DNA of 64,000 bases from JAGLTN01 sp023135255 (GTDB lineage Bacteria > Planctomycetota > Phycisphaerae > Sedimentisphaerales > Anaerobacaceae), in contig DAOWCP010000001.1 in NCBI GenBank assembly GCA_030639495.1, forward strand, positions 1 to 64,000. Reading direction: 5' to 3'. Shown here piece after piece: positions 9,335 to 17,701 of this stretch. The notes beneath the pieces are model-generated. The model saw only the letters and a list, made by a program, of their open reading frames with translations. It was not told the DNA's origin and made no database searches. Every line of letters starts with the position of its first letter. The stretch's first letter is position 1. Both the position numbers and the translations under genes were made by a program.

Positions 9335-9578
9335 TAGATAAAAATATTTTTTAAAACATTATTTTAAGTGGCGTTATTGGTGATTTTTTAAAAAATTAAA
9401 AAAAAGACCGATAAAAAATAAAACAAAATGGCTGAGTTGTTGTATCTTAATGTATAAAGGCTTGGTTTGAACTACCTGTTTCGTCCAATTTGAAGGTTGT
9501 CAGATAACTTTCATGTAGATTTTTTCACAGCTGATGTGACTGTGGTCCGTGATGTTTTGTAAATTTGAAAGAGTAAAA

Positions 9579-10556
9579 ATGAGAAAAAAGATTTTTTCAC
9601 GAATAGTTGTTATTTCTTTTCTTTGTTTTGTGTTACTTGGCAGTGGTTGCCAATTCCAAAAAGCAAGTTGCGCTGTTCAAGAGCCATGGAAGTTCGTAGT
9701 TACCGGAGACAGTCGTGGTGGGGACAATGGCGTAAATACTGTAGTCCTGAAAGAACTTGCCGCAGAGATCGCAAATATTAATCCGGAATTTGTTTTGTTT
9801 CCCGGCGATCTTGTCAATGGCTACAACAGCCAGGAGGAACTGGAAAGTCAGCTGAAAACATGGCGGCAGGCGATGGCGCCCATCTATGACGCTGGTATTA
9901 AAGTCTATCCTGTTCGCGGCAATCATGACCTGGGCAAACCAAAGGCAAGAGAGGCTTGGAACAAGTTTTTTGATTATTTGCCTGATAACGGCCCGGAAGA
10001 TGAAACAAATGTGACATATGCAGTTACTCATCGAAATTCGTTAATTATCGCCTTGGATCAGTATGTCAATTCGAAAAAAATAAACATCCCATGGATCAAT
10101 GCTCAATTCGAAATGAATACTGAGCCGCACGTATTTGTTTTTGGTCATGAGCCAGCTTTTAAAGCCCAGCACGGAGATTGCCTTGGCAGTTTTCCGGAAT
10201 CACGCAACGCTCTTTTAAAGAGCATTGAAGAAGAAGGTGGTCGAACATATTTCTGTGGGCATGACCATTTCTATGCTCATGCATCCGCGGATAATGATGG
10301 TGATCCAGAAAATGACATTCATCAGTTTCTCGTTGGTACTGCAGGGGCGCCGCTTCGTGATTGGGTGCCGTTGTACGATGGTGATAACGGCGGCTACAAA
10401 ATTGAAAGTATCAAATACACAAAACAGTATGGATATGTTCTTGTAGTGGTTGATGGCCTTGATGTGACAATGACCTGGATGGAGCGAGTCGGCAAAGATA
10501 AGTACGAACCTGTCGAGGTCTGGAGTTACACAGCTGCATCAGTTCCGGCAAAATAA
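9579..10556 (+). CDS. Calcineurin-like metallophosphoesterase, lipoprotein
   Basis: The ATG at 9579 is preferred over a GTG at 9549 because it gives a proper lipoprotein signal (MRKKIF, hydrophobic core, lipobox LGSGC). The 325-residue protein carries all five metallophosphoesterase motifs in order: GDSRGG, PGDLVNG, RGNHDLG, GHEP and CGHDHFYAH. These ligate two metal ions and hydrolyse phosphomono- or diesters. Predicted location is the periplasmic side of a membrane, lipid-anchored. It ends 12 bp from the convergent ABC-F gene and has no operon partner. The substrate cannot be told from the sequence. Confidence 0.88.
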   Translation: MRKKIFSRIVVISFLCFVLLGSGCQFQKASCAVQEPWKFVVTGDSRGGDNGVNTVVLKELAAEIANINPEFVLFPGDLVNGYNSQEELESQLKTWRQAMAPIYDAGIKVYPVRGNHDLGKPKAREAWNKFFDYLPDNGPEDETNVTYAVTHRNSLIIALDQYVNSKKINIPWINAQFEMNTEPHVFVFGHEPAFKAQHGDCLGSFPESRNALLKSIEEEGGRTYFCGHDHFYAHASADNDGDPENDIHQFLVGTAGAPLRDWVPLYDGDNGGYKIESIKYTKQYGYVLVVVDGLDVTMTWMERVGKDKYEPVEVWSYTAASVPAK

Positions 10557-10567
10557 TATTGTTGCTT

Positions 10568-12514
10568 TTATTGCAGTTTCCACTCGTAGGCGCGGTAGAG
10601 AATATCAAGATATTCACTTAGCTTGTCCACCTGCCCCTGGAGTTTAAGTAGTTTCTTGTGGTCAGTGTAGACTTCTTCGAGAGTGAATTTTTCTTTTTTG
10701 GATTCTATTTTCACTTCAGTCTCTTCGATAGCAGATTCTATTTTTTTTGCGGGCCAGGTATTGAATTTTTTCAGCTCCACAGGCGCCGGGCCTTTTACGG
10801 AATCTTTTTTTGGTCTTTTTGGTTTAGTTTTTGTAGAGGCGCTTTTGCTTTGTTTCTGCGAGTCGCGGTTTTCAAGTATCTCTCTATATCTGCTGAATGA
10901 GCCGTTAATGATCTCGTATTGACCAATGGCTTTTTTGCCTGTCTTATCGGCGCCGATAACGAGTAGCTTATCCGCAACGCGGTCGATAAAGAATCGGTCA
11001 TGGCTTACGACGATAACAGTGCCGGTATAATTTCGCAGAGCATTTTCGAGAGCTTCTATGCTGGGGATATCGAGGTGGTTTGTGGGCTCATCGAGGAGGA
11101 GTATTTCGGGTTTTGTCAGGACGAGTTTGCACAGAGCAAGGCGGTTTCTTTCTCCGCCGGAGAGGTCACCGACTTTTTTGAAGACGTCATTTTTTGAGAA
11201 CAGGAATCGACCTAATGCAGAGCGGGCTTTTTCGATGCTCATATCAGAGGCAGCCGAGCGGGCTTCATCGATGACATCGTTTTCGTCGTTAAGCTCTAAG
11301 CCGGACTGGTCGAGATAGCCTATTGTCATGTTCTTTTTAATTTTTATATCGCCTTTGGTGGGCGGTTCTTTTTCGAGGATTATTTTCAGCAGTGTTGTTT
11401 TACCAGTGCCGTTCGGGCCAATGATAGCTAACTTTTGACCGGTGTAGAGTTCCAGACGGAGATCTTCAAAGAGTGTTATATTGTCGAATTTTTTTGTTAT
11501 TTTGCGACAGTTGATTATGATATCTGTTCGTTGGCCTTTATCTTCAATTTCAGCAAAATCGAAAGTAAGATTTCTGTGGTGTTTTTGTTTTACCAGGTAG
11601 TCGGGATTTTCTTTCAGCAATTTTTCAAGGTGCTTTGCTCTGCCTCTGGCTACTTTCTGCATACCTTTTAGGTTACGGTTTCGTTCGATGAAGTCGCGGG
11701 TCTTTTCTACGAATTCACTGCGCTGTTTGTACTGGCGGGTTAATTCAAGTTTTTGCAGCTCTTTTTGTTTTCGGTAGTTGGAATAGTTACCGGTGTATGT
11801 TTTGCTCTGACGCTGGTCGATGTCGATAACCTTTTTTACTACCCTGTCGAGCAGGAATCGGTCATGGCTTACTATCAATACCGCATGGGGGAAGGTTCTC
11901 AGAAATTTTTCAAGCCAGATAGTGGCGTTCCAGTCGAGATGGTTTGTAGGCTCATCCAGCAGCAGCAGGTTTGCATTTGAAAGCAGAACCTTCGCCAGAC
12001 CAAGACGGGATAGCTGCCCTCCTGAAAGCTGCGATGGTTTCAGCCCGTAATGCTCTTCGTTTATGCCCAGCCCAGCGGTTATCTCTTTTACACGAGTTTC
12101 AAATTCATAGCCCCCTGCCAATTCAAATTCGTGATTGAGTCGGTCATACTGTTTCATTGCCTCTTTTTGCTGTGGACCTTGCAGCTGGCTGATTTTTTCC
12201 GCTGCCTGGTGGATATGTTTTTGCATTGCCAGCAGTTCTTCGGCGCTGCTGTGGAGCTGCTCTAATATTGTTTTGTCATCGCTGAAGATAGGTTCCTGTG
12301 GCAGATAGCCGATTTTTAGCGAGTTTCTTTTTTTTATTTGTCCCAGGTCAGAATCGAGCTGACCAAGGATTATTCTCAGCATCGTAGTTTTGCCGCAGCC
12401 GTTAGGCCCCACCAGCCCGACCTTGTCGGTTGGGTATATTTGCATATTCAGCTTTTCGAAGATAACTTCGGCACCGAAATTCAGATGTATGTCATTAAGC
12501 GTCAAAATTGGCAT
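10568..12514 (-). CDS. ABC-F family ATPase (Uup-like)
   Basis: 648 residues with two ABC domains and no membrane segment. Domain 1 has GPNGCGKTT (~37-45), LSGGQLSRLGLAKVLL and LLLLDEPTNHLD. A charged helical linker follows (the P-site tRNA-interaction region of ABC-F, rich in RNLKGMQKVARGRAKHLEK). Domain 2 has GPNGTGKTT, LSGGERNRLALCKLVL and LLLDEPTNHLD. The C-terminal ~90 residues are a lysine-rich stretch and then a coiled coil (ESAIEETEVKIESKKEKFT...), the Uup-type C-terminal domain. Proteins of this type act on ribosomes or, for Uup, on branched DNA. The gene is single. Its 3' end has a degraded duplicate at 9274-9334. Confidence 0.92.
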   Translation of the reverse strand: MPILTLNDIHLNFGAEVIFEKLNMQIYPTDKVGLVGPNGCGKTTMLRIILGQLDSDLGQIKKRNSLKIGYLPQEPIFSDDKTILEQLHSSAEELLAMQKHIHQAAEKISQLQGPQQKEAMKQYDRLNHEFELAGGYEFETRVKEITAGLGINEEHYGLKPSQLSGGQLSRLGLAKVLLSNANLLLLDEPTNHLDWNATIWLEKFLRTFPHAVLIVSHDRFLLDRVVKKVIDIDQRQSKTYTGNYSNYRKQKELQKLELTRQYKQRSEFVEKTRDFIERNRNLKGMQKVARGRAKHLEKLLKENPDYLVKQKHHRNLTFDFAEIEDKGQRTDIIINCRKITKKFDNITLFEDLRLELYTGQKLAIIGPNGTGKTTLLKIILEKEPPTKGDIKIKKNMTIGYLDQSGLELNDENDVIDEARSAASDMSIEKARSALGRFLFSKNDVFKKVGDLSGGERNRLALCKLVLTKPEILLLDEPTNHLDIPSIEALENALRNYTGTVIVVSHDRFFIDRVADKLLVIGADKTGKKAIGQYEIINGSFSRYREILENRDSQKQSKSASTKTKPKRPKKDSVKGPAPVELKKFNTWPAKKIESAIEETEVKIESKKEKFTLEEVYTDHKKLLKLQGQVDKLSEYLDILYRAYEWKLQ

Positions 12515-12633
12515 TTGGGTATTATATAGATTTGCGAAGAAATTACCAGCGAAAGCGCATAAAAGAACCGCTTAGCCTATTTTGGTTATTTCTTAATGAC
12601 GGTTTTTGTTGAAATATCTGAAAGTATGAATTA

Positions 12634-14361
12634 TCACAGCAGCCAGTAATATGCGAATTTCGCCAGATCGTCGATATCTACATTTCCATCGCCTGTCAGG
12701 TCAGCACCCATGCAGGTGTCGCAATTTATTTTCTCCCATTGCTCCGCCAGCAACGCAAAGTCTTTCAGATCGTGTTTATAATCCCGATTTATATCCGCAC
12801 TGTCGAGATATATTACCAGCCAGTAATCCGCCAATTTCGCCAGATCATCGATATCTACATTTCCATCATCTGTCAGGTCAGCGCCCATGCATGTATCGCA
12901 GTTTGTGTTTTGCCATTGTTTTACCAGCAGCGCGAAGTCTTTCAGGTTGCATTTATAGTCACGGTTTATATCAGGCTCGCCGAGATATATTACCAGTTCC
13001 CAGGGTTCATCAGTATCAGTTGCGGTGACAATAGTTTCAACCGGCCCCGAGCCGTCAGCCGGTGCTTTACATATTGCGTGGGTTTCGGTGTCTGTCCAGT
13101 ACAGCATATCATTTTCAAAGTCGATCGCCAAACCATGAGGCCTATCCAGACCATCATTAGCATCATAAAGCATCCGAACATCACTGCCGTCGAGGTTCGC
13201 AACATTAACAGAATGCGAATTTACACCCCGGTCATTGAAATACAATTTACCCGCATTCAAATCAATTTCAATATCACGGACGTGCTGCTGGTTAGTTATC
13301 AAGTTTATCTCAGTATCTGTACTCATATCATACCGCCAGATATTTGGGCTTTCGCCATCGCTGTAATAAATATAATTATTTACAATATCGAGATCAAAGT
13401 AATATGGATTGTTGATCGTACTGACAACTATTTCAGGCGTTCCGCCGGCAATAGGCATCCTCGAAATTGTGCCCGGTATAGTTTCGCTATAGTAGATATA
13501 TCCATTTAGCAAATCCAGTTCCATATCTGCCAATACCGTAAAGCCAGGGATTACCAGCAAAGCGGTTTTTTCCGAGCCATCCAACTTCGCACGATATATC
13601 CGCCCATTGCCTGTACTCGCCCAGTACATCAGCCCTTTTGAAAAATCAATATCTATTCCTCGCGGTGCGTTCAATCCATTGGCTACAGTGAGGATGTTTT
13701 CCACATCGTTGCAGTCGCTGTTAATTCTTTGTATTTTTGAAACAGGAGGGTCTTCTTTATCCGTCCAGAAAATTTTACGATCGAAAGTCACTTCCTCCTG
13801 GCTGACTTCTGCAACGCCCGGCGAAGCTACATCGAGGAACCCCGTTGCCTGCCATGAACCGAAAGAGCCTAACTGACTAAAGCCGAGAAAAGAAGTATCG
13901 CTGTCGAAAACAGCGGAATGACCATCAGGTTGATTGATATATGAGGAGGTTGTCACCATCTGGTTTAAAGCATTAAACAAAACTACGCCGTCGCTTTCGC
14001 TAAGACCGTGGTCGAAAATCATACCAATAACCTGTACACTCGGGTCAAGGCCCCAGATGCTTTTCCACGAATTTATTGCTGTTGCAAAGGTGGTATCGAT
14101 AATAATTATCGATTCGCCGGGGTTAATTGTAACAGAACCAAAGACATTGACTCGCAAGTCAGCGTGTTCTTCGTCATCCCAGCTGTAGCTGAGCAGATTT
14201 ATCGCTGAATCGCCCGTATTGGTCAGTTCCCACCAGTCCATTGGTTGAGTGGCGATCTGGCTCCTGCCCATTATCTCGGTTATTACAAGATTAGCATACA
14301 AAGACGCTGAAAATAAAACAATGATTAGTGCCGCAACTAAAGATTTCCCGCTCAATTTCAT
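12634..14361 (-). CDS. Secreted lamin-tail / YWTD-propeller protein with two dockerin-like domains
   Basis: 575 residues. A signal peptide (MKLSGKSLVAALIIVLFSASLYA) is followed by a lamin-tail-type beta-sandwich (LVITEIMGRS......WWELTNTGDSAINL; ~24-150). Residues ~195-445 hold YWTD (LDLR class B) propeller repeats such as GLMYWASTG, GYIYYSE, NYIYYSDG, GKLYFND and DMLYWTD, each with a 'RGIDIDF'-like strand. The tail has two near-identical 59-residue units, each with paired Ca-loop motifs (DINRDYKxxLKDFALL and DLTxDGNVDIDDLA), resembling dockerins. It is probably an exported, calcium-binding, scaffold or adhesive protein. No enzyme motif is seen. Confidence 0.8.
   Translation of the reverse strand: MKLSGKSLVAALIIVLFSASLYANLVITEIMGRSQIATQPMDWWELTNTGDSAINLLSYSWDDEEHADLRVNVFGSVTINPGESIIIIDTTFATAINSWKSIWGLDPSVQVIGMIFDHGLSESDGVVLFNALNQMVTTSSYINQPDGHSAVFDSDTSFLGFSQLGSFGSWQATGFLDVASPGVAEVSQEEVTFDRKIFWTDKEDPPVSKIQRINSDCNDVENILTVANGLNAPRGIDIDFSKGLMYWASTGNGRIYRAKLDGSEKTALLVIPGFTVLADMELDLLNGYIYYSETIPGTISRMPIAGGTPEIVVSTINNPYYFDLDIVNNYIYYSDGESPNIWRYDMSTDTEINLITNQQHVRDIEIDLNAGKLYFNDRGVNSHSVNVANLDGSDVRMLYDANDGLDRPHGLAIDFENDMLYWTDTETHAICKAPADGSGPVETIVTATDTDEPWELVIYLGEPDINRDYKCNLKDFALLVKQWQNTNCDTCMGADLTDDGNVDIDDLAKLADYWLVIYLDSADINRDYKHDLKDFALLAEQWEKINCDTCMGADLTGDGNVDIDDLAKFAYYWLL
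12643..12996 (-). repeat. Tandem 177-bp repeat encoding duplicated dockerin-like domains
   Basis: Two head-to-tail copies with a 177-bp (59-codon) period: the sequence at 12643 recurs at 12820, and the GAGATATATTACCAG segment at 12805 recurs at 12982. Copies differ by scattered substitutions and keep the frame, which indicates a recent in-gene duplication. Confidence 0.85.
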
Positions 14362-14594
14362 AACCTAACCTCCTTTTTTCGCTCACAATCGATAAAGATG
14401 ACTCAATATAGACAAACATTATATTAAATATTGTCCAGTTGTCAAGAATATTTTTTGCGGGCATGCAGCAAAAGGATGTTTTCAACGGCAAAATTGATAT
14501 TCAGTATTAGTTTGACGTTTGGATGGTATTATGGTTGAATGAGGTTTTAGCAGAGTCTTGCGAGTAGATTGTTGTTTAGATTTTTGGGTAAGAT

Positions 14595-15665
14595 ATGCCA
14601 TTAGATGAATTCAGGAAACAGATAAATAAAGTTGACGATGATCTGGTCAAGCTGCTTAATGAACGTGCGCAGATCGTTGTTGAGATCGGCAAATTGAAGA
14701 ATCAGTCGGGCAACTCGGTTTATGCACCTGACAGGGAAAGCGAAGTTCTGAAAAAGGTTTCCCAGCAGAACGAAGGGCCATTGCCAGACAAGTGTCTTAT
14801 CGCTATCTGGCGTGAGCTGATGAGCGGGTCGTTTTTTCTGGAAAGGCCTTTGCGGATCGGCTATCTTGGGCCTGACGGCAGCTTTACTCATACAGCCTCG
14901 CTTTTGAAATTTGGGCAAAGCGTCGAATACGATTCACTAACGGATATTGTGAGTATCTTTCAGGAAGTCGGCAATGGACATTGCGATCTTGGTGTTGTGC
15001 CTGTTGAGAATTCTGCGGGAGGCGGGGTTATCGAAACGCTTGATTCGCTGATTGAATTTGATGTTAAGATATGCAACGAAGTTTTGATGACGATTCATCA
15101 TAACCTGCTGGCGAATTGCTCTATCGACAAAATCGAAAAAATATATTCCAAGCCTGAAGTTTTTGCCCAGTGCAGGAACTGGCTCAGTGCGACATTTAAA
15201 GAAGCAATAACGATCCCCGTTACTTCCTCTGCCAAAGCGGCGCAGATGGCGGCGAAGGAGGAAAACACTGCGGCTATAGGCTCTAATATTGCAGCTGAGC
15301 TTTATGGGCTGAAGATAGTCTGCGAGCAGATCGAAGATATGGTTAATAATGTTACGCGGTTTCTGGTTCTCTCTAATGAGGACGCTAAGCCTACCGGTGA
15401 CGATAAAACCGTTGTCAGTTTTAGCACGGGACATAAAGTCGGTGCTTTAGCGGATGTGCTCGATGTGTTCAGGAAATATAAGATCAATATGACCAACATC
15501 GGCTCCAGGCCGAGCAGAAATAAACAATGGGAATATGTGTTCTTTGTTGACTTTATAGGGCATCGAACAGAAGAGCATGTTGCTAAAGGCATTGAAGAAG
15601 CCAGCAAACACTGCATAGCACTTTCCGTCCTCGGCAGCTTCCCAAGAGCCACCGAAGTGCTGTAA
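14595..15665 (+). CDS. pheA: Chorismate mutase / prephenate dehydratase (P-protein)
   Basis: 356 residues. A chorismate mutase domain (~1-85: FRKQINKVDDDLVKLLNERAQI) is followed by prephenate dehydratase (~92-275: IGYLGPDGSFTHTA, VPVENSAGGGVIETLDSL, SSAKAAQMAA, NVTRFLVL) and an ACT domain (~278-356). It converts chorismate to phenylpyruvate in phenylalanine biosynthesis. In the usual ACT motif ESRP, which takes part in phenylalanine feedback, the Glu is replaced by Gly (TNIGSRPSR). The full length and intact catalytic motifs say the gene is functional. The downstream ABC genes start 70 bp later and are not obviously linked in function. Confidence 0.95.
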   Translation: MPLDEFRKQINKVDDDLVKLLNERAQIVVEIGKLKNQSGNSVYAPDRESEVLKKVSQQNEGPLPDKCLIAIWRELMSGSFFLERPLRIGYLGPDGSFTHTASLLKFGQSVEYDSLTDIVSIFQEVGNGHCDLGVVPVENSAGGGVIETLDSLIEFDVKICNEVLMTIHHNLLANCSIDKIEKIYSKPEVFAQCRNWLSATFKEAITIPVTSSAKAAQMAAKEENTAAIGSNIAAELYGLKIVCEQIEDMVNNVTRFLVLSNEDAKPTGDDKTVVSFSTGHKVGALADVLDVFRKYKINMTNIGSRPSRNKQWEYVFFVDFIGHRTEEHVAKGIEEASKHCIALSVLGSFPRATEVL

Positions 15666-15735
15666 CAGATTTAATATGACCAAACATTTGTATTGTTGCT
15701 ATATTTTATTTAGGGGTTTAAAAGGGGCTTGAAAT

Positions 15736-16515
15736 ATGATTAATGTTGTAAATGTGTGGCATCACTATGGTGTGCGTCCAATTTTACAGAATGTATCTTT
15801 GTCCATTGAGCCAGGAGAACTTATTGCAGTGATGGGGCCTAACGGGATGGGCAAGAGTACATTATTGGGATTAGTAGCAGGTGTATTGTCCCCTATCAAA
15901 GGCTACGTTGAAATTGATGGTTTGAAGAGACGCAACTCAATTGAAGAAGAGACAGAGATAAGAAAAAAAGTTTTTTACCTGCCGGATAATGCTTACTTGC
16001 CTTTATATGCTACGGGTAGGGAATTTCTTTTGGCTGTTGGGCGTCTTTATGAAATACTAGAGCTGCGTTTGATGGATCATGCTGATAGGCTTTTAAAAAT
16101 TTTCAATCTTGATAAGCAAGGTGATTCTCCTATATCGTCCTACTCTACCGGGCAAAAGAAAAAAATAGGTATTTGTTCAGCTTTGATAACAGAGTCACCA
16201 ATAATGGTATTGGACGAGCCTTTTTCCGGTGGGTTAGATACCGCAGCCTTATTAGCTCTGAGCAAGATATTAAAGCAGTTAGCAGATAGAAAAGATGTTA
16301 CGGTTTTGATGGCAGTTCCTGTGCCGGAATTGGTTGAGCCTCTCGCGCACAAAATCGCAATTGTTGCAGAAGGAAAAATTATTGCCTACGATACCGCAGA
16401 TGGTTTGCGAAAAACTGCAAATTGCCAAGGCTCATTAACAGAAGTCCTTGAAGCTTTAATAAATCCAGGTAACCTTGAAAATATCGAAGAGTATCTTAAG
16501 GAGGAAAAGATATGA
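15736..16515 (+). CDS. ABC transporter ATP-binding protein
   Basis: 259 residues, one nucleotide-binding domain: Walker A GPNGMGKST (~35-43), a Q-loop region near YLPDNAYLP, the signature YSTGQKKKIG (a variant of LSGGQ), Walker B IMVLDEPFSGGLD and a late switch region. It overlaps the next gene by four bases (ATGA), so the two are translationally coupled and form one exporter of ABC-2 type. The signature STGQ is seen in a number of ABC-2 exporters. The substrate is unknown. Confidence 0.88.
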   Translation: MINVVNVWHHYGVRPILQNVSLSIEPGELIAVMGPNGMGKSTLLGLVAGVLSPIKGYVEIDGLKRRNSIEEETEIRKKVFYLPDNAYLPLYATGREFLLAVGRLYEILELRLMDHADRLLKIFNLDKQGDSPISSYSTGQKKKIGICSALITESPIMVLDEPFSGGLDTAALLALSKILKQLADRKDVTVLMAVPVPELVEPLAHKIAIVAEGKIIAYDTADGLRKTANCQGSLTEVLEALINPGNLENIEEYLKEEKI

Positions 16516-17684
16516 TATCTCAGGTTAAACAAATTTTACCAAGAAAGGGTTTTATTTTATTATTAGCTTTTTTTTACGTTATCATTTATTTATTTGAAGG
16601 TTTTTTTTACTATAGATTTCAGATTACAGAATTCCCTGAATTTGATCTGTTTCAGTTTACAATTTTAATTATCGCTTCAATTTTTTATGGCATATATCGT
16701 GCTGTATATTTTAATCCATACATTCGCACTAATTATAGACAATGGCTCGCTTTAACGCCGTGGAGTCCGGATAAATCTCTGCCTTTGGGCCCCCTGCATC
16801 TTATATGGGCGGATCTAATACCGATAGGTTTTCTTACAATCCTGTGTTATTTCAACGGTCCTTTTTATATTCTCTGGCCGGCGATAACATTTTTGGCAGC
16901 ATATCTTTTATGTTTATGTGTTGGAATTGCTGAGGAACAGTTTTATCTAATTATAGTATTTTTATTTCTTGCCCCATTTATAATATACCCACATAAAGAC
17001 CCTCGATTAACTTTTGTAGTATTGATTGCTCTCTATTTATTTTTTTACTTCACCCTAAAACAACAATTTAAAAATTTTCCGTGGAATACTGATTTCTGGA
17101 AATTTGATCTTGTCAAAACACTTAAGAAACAGGCTTTTGACAGTTTATTAATTGGTTGGCCAATGAGAAACTTTGCTCCTTCAAAAATAAACTGTGATTT
17201 TGGTTCTGGAGTCTTAATCGGCTTACTTATTACTTGGTGGCAACATATTTTTCGGTGGTGTATGCAGGACCAATACGACTTGTCATTATTAATAATATAT
17301 TCAACTCTAATTTGTATTCTCAGGATGGTAATTTATATAACTGGACATCCAAGCCCTATTAGCTGGGTGGGTAGAATAAGTACATTCCGTTTTATTATTC
17401 CGAATTATGACAAGGTTTTCATTGCTCCGATTTGTATTTTCTTGGTTTGCCTCTTAATATTTTTTCTAAACCCATGGGTAAACCGGACATTGCTCTTTGA
17501 ATCAGGTCTGTTTCTGATACTGCTTTTGGCTTTTACACTACCTCCAACACGTCAAAAATGGCAATTAACTGCCCCATGCAGGATAACCTCATTAGTTAAA
17601 AGACATAACAATACTCCGCCAACCAAAGATACACAGGCTTTTAAAAAAATAACATCAGGTAGTTTTTCTTTGTTTCCAAAATAA
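16512..17684 (+). CDS. Multi-spanning membrane protein, partner of the ABC ATPase
   Basis: 390 residues, very hydrophobic and aromatic-rich, with roughly eight to ten predicted transmembrane segments (for example FILLLAFFYVIIYLFEGFFY and AAYLLCLCVGIAEEQFYLII) and a short cytoplasmic tail. The start ATG at 16512 overlaps the stop of the ATPase gene in ATGA. The sequence matches no family I recognise beyond 'permease-like'; context makes it the membrane part of a simple exporter. Codon use is AT-richer than in pheA upstream. Confidence 0.75.
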   Translation: MISQVKQILPRKGFILLLAFFYVIIYLFEGFFYYRFQITEFPEFDLFQFTILIIASIFYGIYRAVYFNPYIRTNYRQWLALTPWSPDKSLPLGPLHLIWADLIPIGFLTILCYFNGPFYILWPAITFLAAYLLCLCVGIAEEQFYLIIVFLFLAPFIIYPHKDPRLTFVVLIALYLFFYFTLKQQFKNFPWNTDFWKFDLVKTLKKQAFDSLLIGWPMRNFAPSKINCDFGSGVLIGLLITWWQHIFRWCMQDQYDLSLLIIYSTLICILRMVIYITGHPSPISWVGRISTFRFIIPNYDKVFIAPICIFLVCLLIFFLNPWVNRTLLFESGLFLILLLAFTLPPTRQKWQLTAPCRITSLVKRHNNTPPTKDTQAFKKITSGSFSLFPK

Positions 17685-17701
17685 AACAAACTATTTAATC
17701 C

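Noticed and set aside
13600..14208. Other frames opposite the YWTD protein
   Set aside because: Opposite strand of a gene with clear YWTD repeats.
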